NCBI RefSeq assembly: GCF_003852715.1 | Contig: NZ_RIAV01000003.1 | Coordinates: 124,001 to 188,000, forward strand | Origin: Ectobacillus antri | GTDB lineage: Bacteria; Bacillota; Bacilli; Bacillales; Bacillaceae_G | Direction of reading: 5' to 3' | Length of the DNA stretch: 64,000 bases | Part shown: positions 1 through 8,956 of the stretch, piece by piece | How positions within the stretch are numbered: position 1 is the stretch's first letter | How the letters are laid out: each line of letters opens with the position of its first letter | Notes under the pieces: generated by a model | Databases searched by the model: none | Told to the model about the DNA's origin: nothing | Seen by the model: the letters and a program-made list of their open reading frames with translations, nothing else | Translations under genes and position numbers: made by a program

Positions 1-434
1 CAGTAGAAATTCGCTCTGTAGCACGTGAAGCTGGAGACCGCTCCAAAATTTCCGTATACTCAGAGAATCCGGATGTAGATCCAGTTGGCTCCTGTGTTGG
101 ACCAAAAGGACAGCGTGTTCAAAGCATCGTCAACGAACTAAAAGGTGAAAAAATTGATATTGTTCGTTGGTCTAACGACCCTGTAGAATACGTAGCAAAC
201 GCACTTAGTCCTTCACAAGTGATAAAGGTATTAGTAAATGAAGATGATAAAGCTACAACAGTTATTGTGCCGGATCATCAACTGTCTTTGGCGATTGGAA
301 AAAGAGGACAAAATGCGCGTTTGGCAGCTAAGCTGACAGGTTGGAAAATTGACATTAAAAGCGAGTCTGACGCAAAAAAGGCTGGCATCTTAGAAGAATC
401 ATACCAATTTGAAGCAGATGCGTTTGAGGAGTGA
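1..434 (+). CDS. nusA: Transcription termination/antitermination factor NusA (3' part only)
   Basis: The reading frame is open from base 3 to the stop at 434, so the gene enters from the left edge and its N-terminus is missing. The translated part covers the RNA-binding KH domains: it has the [11 protein letters not shown] loop of KH1 and the [18 protein letters not shown] block of KH2. NusA binds RNA polymerase and nascent RNA and modulates pausing and termination. It is followed 6 bases later by ylxR, the usual Bacillus nusA-ylxR-ylxQ-infB order, so the genes are very likely one transcript. Identity is secure; only the length is unknown. Confidence 0.97.
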   Translation, partial: VEIRSVAREAGDRSKISVYSENPDVDPVGSCVGPKGQRVQSIVNELKGEKIDIVRWSNDPVEYVANALSPSQVIKVLVNEDDKATTVIVPDHQLSLAIGKRGQNARLAAKLTGWKIDIKSESDAKKAGILEESYQFEADAFEE

Positions 435-440
435 TACGAA

Positions 441-707
441 GTGAACAATCGTAAAGTTCCCTTAAGAAAATGTGTAGCTACACAAGAAATGAAGCCAAAA
501 CGTGAGCTAGTGCGCATTGTTCGTTCCAAAGAGGGCGAAGTATCTATAGATTTAACGGGGAAAAAATCCGGAAGAGGTGCTTATTTATCTCGTAATAAAG
601 AAGCAATTTTACTGGCGCAGAAAAAAAACATCTTAGAGCATCAGTTAAAAACAAAAATTGATAGTTCTGTGTATGAGGAATTGCTTGCGCTTGTGGAGCA
701 GCCATGA
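441..707 (+). CDS. ylxR: YlxR family RNA-binding protein
   Basis: An 88-residue basic protein of the YlxR (DUF448) family, starting at GTG 441 behind a GAGGAGTGA ribosome site that overlaps the nusA end. The family signature is visible: [10 protein letters not shown] near the N-terminus and GRGAYLSR in the middle. Members are small nucleoid or RNA-associated proteins; in several bacteria YlxR binds the RnpA/RNase P system or influences transcription, but the role in this organism is not shown by the sequence. The 3' end overlaps the start of ylxQ by 4 bases, which points to translational coupling. Confidence 0.93.
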   Translation: MNNRKVPLRKCVATQEMKPKRELVRIVRSKEGEVSIDLTGKKSGRGAYLSRNKEAILLAQKKNILEHQLKTKIDSSVYEELLALVEQP

Positions 708-1015
708 GCAACTGGAGTACGTTTTTGGGATTGGCAAATCGCGCGCGAAAGATTATATCGGGCGAAGAGCTTGTATTAAAAGAGATTAGAGGCGGCAGAG
801 CAAAGCTGGTTTTGCTGGCTGAAGATGCATCAAACAATACGGCAAAACGCATCAAGGATAAAGCGAACTACTATAAAATCCCGCTCAGAACAGTCGAAAC
901 CCGACAACAATTAGGGCATGCAATCGGGAGAGATGAACGGGTGGTTGTAGCTGTACTAGATGAAGGCTTTGCAAAGAAGCTGCAAAGCATGCTCGATACA
1001 ACTTATCGGGGGTGA
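704..1015 (+). CDS. ylxQ: L7Ae-family ribosomal protein-like YlxQ
   Basis: A 103-residue member of the L7Ae/L30e/S12e/Gadd45 fold, which binds kink-turn RNA. The ATG at 704 overlaps the ylxR stop (ATGA arrangement). Visible family features are the N-terminal [15 protein letters not shown] segment, the LVLLAEDAS strand followed by NTAKRI, and the [17 protein letters not shown] block near the end. In Bacillus this gene (also called rplGA) lies between ylxR and infB exactly as here. Its in vivo RNA target is not certain. It ends 4 bases before the infB start. Confidence 0.93.
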   Translation: MSNWSTFLGLANRARKIISGEELVLKEIRGGRAKLVLLAEDASNNTAKRIKDKANYYKIPLRTVETRQQLGHAIGRDERVVVAVLDEGFAKKLQSMLDTTYRG

Positions 1016-1019
1016 AGGT

Positions 1020-3110
1020 ATGAGTAAAATTCGAGTACACGAATATGCAAAACAACATAACATATCTAGCAAGGATGTTATTACAAAACTAAAAGAAATG
1101 AACATAGAGGTTTCCAATCATATGACAATGTTAGATGACGAAGTAGTTGAAAAATTAAATAACGATTATAATGCAGGCACAGCTAAGCGTTCTATCGTAG
1201 AAGAATTTGATGAAGAAGCAAACAAGGAAAATGTTGTGCGCAACAGCAAAAAGAACAGTAATAAGAAAAAGAAAAAAGACCAAGGCAAAAAGACGGATAC
1301 GCGTCAGGATCGTTTTGCTGCTGCGAAAAAGAGTGCACGTCCTGCAACTGAAACAACTGATAAGGTTGTCTTTTCAGGCTCTCTTACAGTAAGTGAATTA
1401 GCAAAGCAACTTGGCAAAGAGCCTTCTGAAATTATTAAAAAATTGTTCTTACTTGGTATTATGGCTACGATTAACCAAAGCCTGGATAAAGACACAATTG
1501 AACTCATTGCCGCGGAGTATGGCATAGAGGTTGAAGAAGAAGTTGTTATGGACGAAACGGATTTTGAAACGTTTATTGATGAAAGTGATGAAGAAGAGCA
1601 TTTGACTGAACGTCCTCCTGTTGTAACGATTATGGGGCACGTTGACCATGGTAAAACAACACTTTTGGATTCCATTCGAAATTCTAAGGTAACTGCAGGA
1701 GAAGCAGGTGGTATTACACAACATATTGGTGCGTACCAAGTCGAAGTAAACGATAAGAAAATTACGTTCCTTGATACACCAGGTCACGCTGCGTTTACAA
1801 CAATGCGCGCTCGCGGTGCACAGGTTACAGATATTACAATTCTTGTTGTTGCGGCGGATGATGGTGTAATGCCGCAGACAGTAGAAGCAATTAACCACGC
1901 CAAAGCGGCAGAAGTTCCAATCATCGTAGCGGTAAACAAAATGGATAAGCCGACAGCAAATCCTGACCGTGTGATGCAGGAATTGACTGAATATGGATTG
2001 GTTTCTGAAGCTTGGGGCGGAGATACAATTTTTGTGCCAATCTCTGCGTTAACAGGTGAGGGAATCGATAACTTACTTGAAATGATTTTGCTTGTAAGTG
2101 AGGTAGAAGAGTATAAAGCAAATGAAAATCGCCTTGCATTAGGTACGGTAATCGAGGCGCAACTGGATAAAGGAAAAGGACCTGTTGCGACACTTCTTGT
2201 CCAAAACGGAACAATGCGCATCGGTGATCCAATCGTTGTAGGTACAGCTTACGGTCGCGTACGTGCTATGGTGAATGATCAAGGTCGTCGTGTGAAAGAG
2301 GCTGGTCCTTCCACACCAGTTGAGATTACAGGTTTAAATGATGTTCCGCAAGCAGGCGATCGTTTTATGATTTTCGCCGATGAAAAACGTGCACGTCAAG
2401 TTGGTGAAACGAGAGCGCAACGAATGATTGTTGAACAACGTGGTGATAAAGCGAAACTGAGCCTTGAAGATTTGTTCCAACAAATTCAGCAAGGTGATGT
2501 GAAAGAAATTAACTTGATTGTAAAAGCTGACGTACAAGGTTCTGTAGAAGCATTGGCTGCTTCTTTACAGAAGATTGAAGTGGAAGGCGTTAAAGTAAAA
2601 ATTATTCATACAGGCGCTGGTGCTATTACAGAATCTGATATTATCCTAGCTTCTGCTTCCAATGCAATTGTAATTGGTTTTAATGTTCGCCCTGATGTGA
2701 ATGCAAAACGTACGGCAGAAGCAGAAAATGTTGATATTCGACTACACCGTATTATTTATAATGTAATTGAAGAAATTGAATCCGCAATGAAAGGTATGCT
2801 AGATCCTGAATTTGAGGAGAAAATCATCGGTCAAGCGGAAGTACGACAAGTATTCAAAGTTTCTAAAGTTGGTACAATTGCCGGTTCTTACGTTATTGAC
2901 GGGAAAATTACGCGCGACAGCAGTGTTCGTGTAATTCGTGATGGCATTGTCGTGTTTGAAGGCAAGTTGGATACATTGAAGCGTTTTAAAGATGACGTAA
3001 AAGAAGTAGCACAAAACTATGAGTGTGGTATAACGGTTGAGAAATTTAACGATATTAAAGAAGGCGACATTATTGAAGCCTATGTCATGGAGGAAATTGA
3101 GCGCAAGTGA
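1020..3110 (+). CDS. infB: Translation initiation factor IF-2
   Basis: A 696-residue GTPase that delivers fMet-tRNA to the 30S subunit and promotes subunit joining. I choose ATG 1020, preceded by GGGGGTGA; an upstream in-frame ATG at 960 lies inside ylxQ. An N-terminal IF2N domain (residues 1-50) is followed by a lysine-rich linker, a second IF2N domain, then the G domain with P-loop GHVDHGKT at residues 206-213, DTPGH near 252 and NKMD. Domains II, III and the C-terminal fMet-tRNA binding region follow. The length is normal for Bacillus. The stop overlaps the start of ylxP. Confidence 0.98.
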   Translation: MSKIRVHEYAKQHNISSKDVITKLKEMNIEVSNHMTMLDDEVVEKLNNDYNAGTAKRSIVEEFDEEANKENVVRNSKKNSNKKKKKDQGKKTDTRQDRFAAAKKSARPATETTDKVVFSGSLTVSELAKQLGKEPSEIIKKLFLLGIMATINQSLDKDTIELIAAEYGIEVEEEVVMDETDFETFIDESDEEEHLTERPPVVTIMGHVDHGKTTLLDSIRNSKVTAGEAGGITQHIGAYQVEVNDKKITFLDTPGHAAFTTMRARGAQVTDITILVVAADDGVMPQTVEAINHAKAAEVPIIVAVNKMDKPTANPDRVMQELTEYGLVSEAWGGDTIFVPISALTGEGIDNLLEMILLVSEVEEYKANENRLALGTVIEAQLDKGKGPVATLLVQNGTMRIGDPIVVGTAYGRVRAMVNDQGRRVKEAGPSTPVEITGLNDVPQAGDRFMIFADEKRARQVGETRAQRMIVEQRGDKAKLSLEDLFQQIQQGDVKEINLIVKADVQGSVEALAASLQKIEVEGVKVKIIHTGAGAITESDIILASASNAIVIGFNVRPDVNAKRTAEAENVDIRLHRIIYNVIEEIESAMKGMLDPEFEEKIIGQAEVRQVFKVSKVGTIAGSYVIDGKITRDSSVRVIRDGIVVFEGKLDTLKRFKDDVKEVAQNYECGITVEKFNDIKEGDIIEAYVMEEIERK

Positions 3111-3385
3111 TTGGTGCACTCATCTGTGAATGCATGATTTATGATGCCGCTTCTTTAAAAGATAAGCGTGCTGTATTGCAACGTATTATAATGCGGCTTC
3201 GGCAACGGTACAATGTCTCTGTTGCTGAAACAAATTATCAAGATGCGTGGCAAAGAACTGAAATAACCATCGTTGCGGTGGCAGAAGAACGGATTGTATG
3301 TGAGCGTGAAATACAACGAGCGCTCACACTTATTGATTCATTTCCAGAAATAGAGCGTACAGTAACGATGTGGGAATGGTACTGA
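3107..3385 (+). CDS. ylxP: YlxP-like protein (DUF503)
   Basis: A 92-residue DUF503 protein starting at GTG 3107, overlapping the infB stop by 4 bases. The family pattern is present: a short hydrophobic strand at the N-terminus, then [26 protein letters not shown], and a C-terminal ERTVTMWEW. The predicted fold is a small ferredoxin-like alpha-beta domain. Function is unknown in the family; constant linkage to infB and rbfA suggests something to do with translation or ribosome assembly, which is inference from context only. Confidence 0.92.
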   Translation: MIGALICECMIYDAASLKDKRAVLQRIIMRLRQRYNVSVAETNYQDAWQRTEITIVAVAEERIVCEREIQRALTLIDSFPEIERTVTMWEWY

Positions 3386-3398
3386 ATGAGGTGATTTT

Positions 3399-3755
3399 AT
3401 GAAGTTGCGTGCAAATCGTGTGGGTGAGCAAATGAAAAAAGAGCTCGGTGAGATTATTAGTCGCAAGATTAAAGATCCCCGTGTTGGATTTGTAACAGTA
3501 ACAGATGTGCAAGTCAGCGGAGACCTGCAACTTGCGAAAGTATACATTTCCGTACTTGGTGATGATGAACAAAGACAAAATACATTAAAGGGGTTAGCGA
3601 AAGCCAAGGGCTTTATTCGCTCAGAAATAGGACAACGAATTCGTTTGCGTAAAACCCCTGAAATTACGTTTGAATTTGATGAGTCCATCGATTACGGTCA
3701 TAGAATTGAAACGCTGTTGCATGAAATTAACAAAGATGAAAAGCACGAAGAATGA
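3399..3755 (+). CDS. rbfA: 30S ribosome-binding factor RbfA
   Basis: A 118-residue KH-fold protein needed for late maturation of the 30S subunit and 16S rRNA 5' end processing. It starts at ATG 3399 behind GAGGTGA. The family hallmarks are an N-terminal basic helix ([17 protein letters not shown]), the [20 protein letters not shown] strand block, and [17 protein letters not shown] near the C-terminus. The length fits Bacillus RbfA. A short T-rich palindrome (TAGACATTGTCTA, 3762-3774) follows the stop; with the TTTTTTCT behind it this may be a weak terminator before truB. Confidence 0.96.
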   Translation: MKLRANRVGEQMKKELGEIISRKIKDPRVGFVTVTDVQVSGDLQLAKVYISVLGDDEQRQNTLKGLAKAKGFIRSEIGQRIRLRKTPEITFEFDESIDYGHRIETLLHEINKDEKHEE

Positions 3756-3806
3756 TGGATAGACATTGTCTATCCATTTTTTCTATCGTGAACATGAGGT
3801 GAAGGT

Positions 3807-4730
3807 ATGGAAGGTGTATTACTTTTAAACAAACCCAAAGGAATGACATCTCACGATTGTGTCTTTAAGCTGCGAAAACTGTTAAAAGAAAAGCGCATTG
3901 GTCACACAGGTACACTTGATCCGGATGTGACAGGTGTGCTACCAATTTGTATTGGAAGAGCAACAAAAATTGCACAGTTTTTAACGAGCGAAGTAAAAAC
4001 ATACGAGGGTGAAGTAACAATTGGTTGGTCGACTACAACTGAAGATTCATCTGGAGAAATGGTAGAACAAAGGAATGTAGACCGCGTAATTACACGCTCA
4101 GAGATTCAGGCGGTATTGCAGGAGATGACAGGAACAATTAAACAAATGCCCCCGATGTTTTCAGCGGTAAAAGTAAATGGAAAAAAACTATATGAATATG
4201 CAAGACAAGGTATTGAAGTTGAACGTCCAGTACGCACCATTACTATTCATTCTTTTAATTTATTAGATGACCGTGATGTGTTCGAAGGAACGTCTATTTC
4301 TTTTCGTTTTCAAGTGACTTGCAGCAAAGGTACGTATGTACGCACGCTTGCGGTTATGATAGGCGAAAAGCTGGGTTATCCAGCACATATGTCTGATCTC
4401 ATACGTACTGCATCTGGTAAGTTTACGTTAGAGCAATGTGTGACATTGGAGCAAGTAGAAGAAGAGGTAAGACAGGGTAAGATGCAAGGGATGTTACAAT
4501 CTATTGATGAGGCGTTAGCTACATTTTCAAAATTGGTTGTAGATGAAGAAACAGCCGAGAAGGTAAAAAACGGTGGTTTTTTGCCGAGACCAAGCATTTT
4601 TATGGATAAATACATTATGATATTTAATAAGAATAACCAGTGCTTAGCTATTTACGAGCCGCATCCCACTAAAGTAAGCCTATTAAAGCCGACAAAAGTT
4701 CTTGTGAATAATCAAGAATTAAAGCTATAA
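3807..4730 (+). CDS. truB: tRNA pseudouridine(55) synthase TruB
   Basis: A 307-residue enzyme that converts U55 of tRNA T-loops to pseudouridine. Start ATG 3807 follows GAGGTGAAGG. The catalytic motif GHTGTLDPDVTGVLP is present with the expected nucleophile Asp at about residue 38, and GRATKIAQFL follows. The KVNGKKLYEYAR loop and the CSKGTYVRTL segment are also typical, and a C-terminal PUA-like tail completes the protein. The stop is followed by an intergenic stretch of nearly 400 bases filled by two copies of a structured repeat, which separates truB from ribF; in B. subtilis the two genes are closer. Confidence 0.97.
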   Translation: MEGVLLLNKPKGMTSHDCVFKLRKLLKEKRIGHTGTLDPDVTGVLPICIGRATKIAQFLTSEVKTYEGEVTIGWSTTTEDSSGEMVEQRNVDRVITRSEIQAVLQEMTGTIKQMPPMFSAVKVNGKKLYEYARQGIEVERPVRTITIHSFNLLDDRDVFEGTSISFRFQVTCSKGTYVRTLAVMIGEKLGYPAHMSDLIRTASGKFTLEQCVTLEQVEEEVRQGKMQGMLQSIDEALATFSKLVVDEETAEKVKNGGFLPRPSIFMDKYIMIFNKNNQCLAIYEPHPTKVSLLKPTKVLVNNQELKL

Positions 4731-4739
4731 TAAAACAAG

Positions 4740-4924
4740 TATATAAGTACAACTAGAAAAACCGACATTCTTTTTGGGTGGGAAAGAAGAACGGGCAATG
4801 TATGGTTGTGGTCAGGGCCTAAGAGATACGCGTATCAAGTAAGAACATATACACATAGCGAGACGTTCTAGCGCTGTGATTTTCTTTCTGTTTCTATGTC
4901 GAAAAAACTATGTAAACTTATATA
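4740..4924 (+). repeat. Copy A of a dispersed ~185-bp element with inverted ends
   Basis: This noncoding stretch begins TATATAAGT and ends ACTTATATA. It is strongly similar (most positions identical by eye) to the reverse complement of 59611-59796. Shared blocks include ACATTCTTTTT, AAGAAGAACGGGCAATGTAT, CCTAAGAGATACG, CAAGTAAGAACATA, GTTCT, GCGCTGTGATTT and CTTTCTGTTTCTAT. Inside, GATACGCGTATC is a perfect hairpin-forming palindrome, and in the other copy the same positions read GATACGCTTGTC, which keeps pairing through a G-U. The 7-mer GCTATAA occurs just outside both ends (4724 and 4925), a possible target duplication. It may be a mobile palindromic repeat or a repeated structured RNA. No ORF is supported in it. 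Confidence 0.85.
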
Positions 4925-5078
4925 GCTATAAGTAGAAAAGATAACATTCTTGAGATGACAAAGAAGAACGATTGATATGCAGTTGCAATGAGAACCTGCG
5001 AGAAGTAAACATCTAGCAAGGTTAGTAGTTCTGGCGCGTTCATTTTGTCGTTGTAGTTACGTTAGTAAGGCTTATACG
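4925..5078 (+). repeat. Copy B, a diverged partial copy of the same element
   Basis: Directly after copy A, the sequence AAGTAGAAAAGATAACATTCTT, then AAAGAAGAACG, GTTGCAATGAGAACCTGCGAGA, AAGTAAACAT and AGTTCTGGCGCG follow the same order as the blocks of the 185-bp element, with many substitutions and small gaps. The right end is not clear; the similarity fades after about 5050. The two copies stand head to tail and fill the truB-ribF gap. The GTTCTGGCGC block matches the copy near miaA better than its neighbour, so this copy is probably old and independent rather than a recent duplication of copy A. Confidence 0.6.
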
Positions 5079-5083
5079 TGTTT

Positions 5084-5089
5084 TATAAT
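5084..5089 (+). promoter_or_regulatory. Possible -10 box of a ribF promoter
   Basis: TATAAT lies 32 bases before the preferred ribF start, after the repeat copies. The -35 position at the usual spacing reads GTTAGT, which is poor, so this is only a candidate sigma-A promoter that would separate ribF from truB transcription. Confidence 0.3.
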
Positions 5090-5120
5090 AAAAGTTAGTT
5101 GTAAGAAGGTGGACTTGAGC

Positions 5121-6077
5121 GTGAAACTCATTCATTTAACGCATCCTCATCAAGTAAATAGAGATGAAGCAGAGCCGGTTGTTATGGCTTTAGGATATTT
5201 TGATGGTGTTCATCTCGGCCATCAAAAGGTTATTCACACTGCAAAGAACTTGGCAAGAGAGCGAAAACTGAAAAGTGCGGTAATGACTTTTCACCCGCAT
5301 CCGTCAGTGGTTCTTAGAAAGGCTACATCGCATGTGGAATATATTACACCATTGCAAGAAAAAGCACGTCTCTTGGCAGCTATGGGTATTGATGTTTTAT
5401 ATGTGGTGGAGTTTAGTAAGGAATTTGCGGCACTCTTGCCGCAGCAATTTGTGGATGACTATATTATTGGTTTACATGTTAAGCATGCGGTAGCAGGCTT
5501 TGACTTCACGTACGGCCGGTTAGGGAAAGGTACGATGGAAACCCTGCCGTTTCATTCGAGAGGTGAATTTACACACACAGTTGTGGAAAAGGTTGCCCTG
5601 CAGGAGCAAAAAGTAAGCTCTACATTGTTAAGGGGTATGATTCGAGAAGGACGTATGGAAGACATAGAACCTGTACTTGGGAGACGCTATACTGTAACCG
5701 GGACCGTTGTGCACGGCGATAAGCGGGGAAGACAAATTGGCTTTCCCACTGCTAATGTAGAGATCAAGGATTATATTTTACCGGCTACTGGTGTATATGC
5801 AGTAAAATTGGGCATACATGATAGATGGTACGACGGTGTATGCAATGTAGGGTATAAACCAACTTTTAACGAGGAGCGCAAGTTGTCTGTTGAAGTGCAT
5901 ATGTTTGATTTTGCAGCCGAAATTTACGGTGAACAAGTCGTAATCGAATGGCATCGTCGTATTAGAGCGGAACAAAAGTTTAATGGAGTCACAGAACTGG
6001 TAGCACAAATCCAACGTGATAAAGAGCAGGCACAACAATATTTTCATGATGGGCAAGGTCAGACTTGCTTTTTATAA
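5121..6077 (+). CDS. ribF: Bifunctional riboflavin kinase / FAD synthetase
   Basis: A 318-residue two-domain enzyme (RibC in B. subtilis) that phosphorylates riboflavin to FMN and adenylates FMN to FAD. I prefer GTG 5121 because AGAAGGTGGA stands 9 bases upstream and KLIHLTHPHQ then aligns with known N-termini; GTG 5109 is possible. The FAD synthetase domain has the nucleotidyltransferase motif GYFDGVHLGHQKVI, and the C-terminal kinase domain shows GRQIGFPTANVE and GVYAVKLG. No FMN riboswitch is present, as expected since this gene is usually constitutive in Bacillus. FMN and FAD made here serve the riboflavin-dependent enzymes of the cell. Confidence 0.97.
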   Translation: MKLIHLTHPHQVNRDEAEPVVMALGYFDGVHLGHQKVIHTAKNLARERKLKSAVMTFHPHPSVVLRKATSHVEYITPLQEKARLLAAMGIDVLYVVEFSKEFAALLPQQFVDDYIIGLHVKHAVAGFDFTYGRLGKGTMETLPFHSRGEFTHTVVEKVALQEQKVSSTLLRGMIREGRMEDIEPVLGRRYTVTGTVVHGDKRGRQIGFPTANVEIKDYILPATGVYAVKLGIHDRWYDGVCNVGYKPTFNEERKLSVEVHMFDFAAEIYGEQVVIEWHRRIRAEQKFNGVTELVAQIQRDKEQAQQYFHDGQGQTCFL

Positions 6078-6185
6078 AAAACTGTAGTATTCTAATTTAC
6101 GTACTTTAATTGAACCATTTACTTGGCATGTCGATTCACCAACGCATGCTAGGAAATTGGGGATTGATATTAGGAGGTGAACAGG

Positions 6186-6455
6186 ATGGCTTTAACACAA
6201 GAGCGTAAAAACGAAATCATTGCTCAATACAAAACACATGATACGGACACTGGTTCTCCAGAGGTTCAAATCGCTGTCCTAACTGAGCAAATTAACACTT
6301 TGAATGATCACTTGCGTACTCACAAGAAAGATCACCATTCACGCCGCGGTCTTTTGAAAATGGTTGGTAAGCGTCGTAACTTACTTACTTATCTTCGTAA
6401 TAAGGACATCACGCGTTACCGTGAATTAATTAACAAGCTTGGCTTACGTCGATAG
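6186..6455 (+). CDS. rpsO: 30S ribosomal protein S15
   Basis: An 89-residue primary 16S rRNA binding protein of the 30S platform. The start is ATG 6186 with AGGAGGTGA nearby; an ATG-like start at 6177 would sit inside the ribosome site. The family pattern is intact: four helices, [40 protein letters not shown] and the C-terminal [12 protein letters not shown]. It is flanked by ribF and pnp, the conserved rpsO-pnp order of bacteria. A strong terminator follows at 6457. Confidence 0.98.
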   Translation: MALTQERKNEIIAQYKTHDTDTGSPEVQIAVLTEQINTLNDHLRTHKKDHHSRRGLLKMVGKRRNLLTYLRNKDITRYRELINKLGLRR

Positions 6456-6456
6456 T

Positions 6457-6487
6457 CAAAAAAGCGGGATGATTCCCGCTTTTTTGT
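6457..6487 (+). terminator. rpsO terminator
   Basis: AAAAAGCGGGA, a short loop, then TTCCCGCTTTTTT form an A/T-flanked hairpin immediately after the rpsO stop, a classic intrinsic terminator. The 216 bases from here to pnp are AT rich and hold no convincing ORF. Confidence 0.85.
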
Positions 6488-6703
6488 TAGGTAAAAATAT
6501 ATAGTCATTTATTATAGGTTCTTGCAGTTTCGGAGATACTACATAAAGAATGACATTTATTATGCAATTTTTATAAACAGTTTATCGTTTTTTGTATTAT
6601 AAGCAGGGAAGGCTTTATACAAAACGAATAGTCATATGTATACTGCTTTGCATGATACCATTTACATAGAATTTTTATATTTAGGAATGAGAGGGGTACT
6701 TAA

Positions 6704-8827
6704 ATGACTCAAGAAAAGCAAGTCTTCTCTATAGATTGGGCAGGACGAAAGTTAGTCGTTGAAACAGGACAACTAGCAAAACAAGCAAGTGGTGCTGTGT
6801 TAATTCGCTATGGAGATACAGCTGTACTTTCTACTGCCACAGCTTCTAAAGAAGCAAAAAATGTAGGTTTTTTTCCATTAACAGTAAACTATGAAGAGCG
6901 TCTATATGCAGTTGGAAAAATTCCAGGTGGCTTTATTAAACGCGAAGGACGACCAAGCGAAAAAGCAATTTTGGCTAGTCGTTTAATTGACCGACCAATT
7001 CGTCCTTTATTCGCAGATGGCTTCCGAAATGAAGTACAAGTAGTAAGTATCGTAATGAGTGTAGATCAGGATTGTTCTTCTGAAATGGCAGCTATGTTTG
7101 GGTCTTCCTTAGCGCTTTGTGTATCTGACATTCCATTTGAAGGTCCAATTGCAGGTGTAGTAGTAGGAAGAATTGATGGACAATTTATTATTAACCCAAC
7201 GGTAGCACAAACAGAGCAAAGCGATATTAACCTTGTTGTAGCAGGAACGAAAGATGCGATTAACATGGTTGAAGCTGGTGCACAGGAAGTACCTGAAGAA
7301 GTGATGCTCGAGGCAATTATGTTCGGTCATGAAGAGATTAAACGTTTAATTGCATTCCAAGAAGAGATTGTCCAAGCAATTGGGAAAGAAAAGCGTGAAA
7401 TCTCTTTATATGAAGTAGATCGTGAGCTTGAAAAAGAAATTCGTGAAATGGCTGAAGTAGACATGAAGAGTGCTATTCAAGTGCATGAAAAGCATGCTCG
7501 TGAAGAAGCAATTAGTGCTGTAAAAGAGCGTGTGATAGCGCATTATGAAGCACTGGAGTCGGATGCTACAGTAATGGGACAAGTTAATGAAATTTTATAC
7601 ATGATGGTGAAAGAAGAAGTACGTCGCTTAATCACTGTTGAAAAAATTCGTCCGGACGGTCGCCGCATTGATGAAATTCGTCCGCTTGCATCCGAAGTGG
7701 GACTTATGCCTCGCACGCATGGCTCTGGTTTGTTCACGCGTGGACAAACACAAGCGCTTAGTATTTGTACGCTGGGGGCACTAGGCGATGTACAAATCTT
7801 GGATGGTCTTGGGATTGAGGAGTCCAAGAGATTTATGCATCACTACAACTTCCCATTGTTTAGCGTAGGTGAAACAGGTCCGATGCGAGGACCGGGTCGT
7901 CGTGAAATTGGGCATGGCGCTCTTGGAGAAAGAGCGTTGGAGCCTGTAATTCCATCTGAAAAAGATTTCCCTTATACTGTTCGCTTAGTATCAGAGGTAT
8001 TGGAGTCTAATGGTTCCACTTCACAAGCGAGTATTTGTGCAAGCACACTTGCGATGATGGATGCGGGTGTACCAATCAAGGCACCTGTAGCTGGTATTGC
8101 AATGGGACTTGTAAAATCCGGCGAGCATTATACAGTTCTAACAGATATTCAGGGTATGGAAGACCATCTTGGTGATATGGATTTCAAAGTAGCGGGCACA
8201 GCAAAAGGTGTTACTGCACTTCAAATGGATATTAAAATTGAGGGACTTTCTCGAGAAATTTTGGAAGAAGCTTTACAACAAGCTAAAGTAGGTAGAATGC
8301 AAATTCTTCAGCATATGCTGTCTGTTATAAATGAACCACGTGCTGAATTGTCACCATATGCACCAAAAATTTTAACAATGACAATTAATCCGGACAAGAT
8401 TCGTGACGTAATCGGACCAAGTGGTAAACAAATTAATAAAATCATTGAAGAAACCGGCGTTAAGATTGATATTGAACAAGACGGCACAGTATTTATTTCT
8501 TCTATTAATCAAGAAATGAATCAAAAAGCTAAGAAAATCATTGAAGATATCGTACGCGAAGTAGAAGTTGGACAAGTATATCTCGGCAAAGTAAAGCGTA
8601 TTGAGAAATTTGGTGCTTTTGTGGAATTGTTCAGTGGAAAAGATGGTCTTGTTCATATATCTGAACTGGCGGAAGAGCGTATTCCAAAAGTAGAAGATGT
8701 GGTTAAAATTGGTGATGAAATCATGGTTAAAGTTATCGAGATTGATAAGCAAGGCCGTGTAAACTTATCTCGTAAAGTATTATTAAAAGAACAGAAAGAG
8801 CAAGCAGAAAAAGAAGTGCAGCAATAA
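6704..8827 (+). CDS. pnp: Polyribonucleotide nucleotidyltransferase (PNPase)
   Basis: A 707-residue phosphorolytic 3'-5' exoribonuclease, main partner of the Bacillus RNA degradation machinery. Start ATG 6704 follows GAGAGGGG. Two RNase PH domains are visible, the first beginning [26 protein letters not shown] and the second [18 protein letters not shown] with the [13 protein letters not shown] active-site block. A KH domain ([20 protein letters not shown]) and an S1 domain ([20 protein letters not shown]) complete the C-terminus. Length is standard. RNase Y, encoded at 37529 in the same window, is its known partner. Confidence 0.98.
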   Translation: MTQEKQVFSIDWAGRKLVVETGQLAKQASGAVLIRYGDTAVLSTATASKEAKNVGFFPLTVNYEERLYAVGKIPGGFIKREGRPSEKAILASRLIDRPIRPLFADGFRNEVQVVSIVMSVDQDCSSEMAAMFGSSLALCVSDIPFEGPIAGVVVGRIDGQFIINPTVAQTEQSDINLVVAGTKDAINMVEAGAQEVPEEVMLEAIMFGHEEIKRLIAFQEEIVQAIGKEKREISLYEVDRELEKEIREMAEVDMKSAIQVHEKHAREEAISAVKERVIAHYEALESDATVMGQVNEILYMMVKEEVRRLITVEKIRPDGRRIDEIRPLASEVGLMPRTHGSGLFTRGQTQALSICTLGALGDVQILDGLGIEESKRFMHHYNFPLFSVGETGPMRGPGRREIGHGALGERALEPVIPSEKDFPYTVRLVSEVLESNGSTSQASICASTLAMMDAGVPIKAPVAGIAMGLVKSGEHYTVLTDIQGMEDHLGDMDFKVAGTAKGVTALQMDIKIEGLSREILEEALQQAKVGRMQILQHMLSVINEPRAELSPYAPKILTMTINPDKIRDVIGPSGKQINKIIEETGVKIDIEQDGTVFISSINQEMNQKAKKIIEDIVREVEVGQVYLGKVKRIEKFGAFVELFSGKDGLVHISELAEERIPKVEDVVKIGDEIMVKVIEIDKQGRVNLSRKVLLKEQKEQAEKEVQQ

Positions 8828-8856
8828 AGAGACGGTTTCCCGTCTCTTTTTTTTTA
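8828..8856 (+). terminator. pnp terminator
   Basis: AGAGACGG, loop TTTC, CCGTCTCT then a run of nine or more T; begins at the base after the pnp stop. Confidence 0.9.
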
Positions 8857-8956
8857 TAACTCCTTATATCAAGTAATGAAACATCATCATAAAGGGTAAG
8901 TTATGCATGTTCTGAAAATAAACATTTGTACATACTGTTTGATAAGGAGGAGTTAT

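Noticed and set aside
960-1019. Longer N-terminus of IF-2 starting at 960
   Set aside because: That extension lies in the ylxQ coding region with no ribosome site; the 1020 start has GGGGGTGA.
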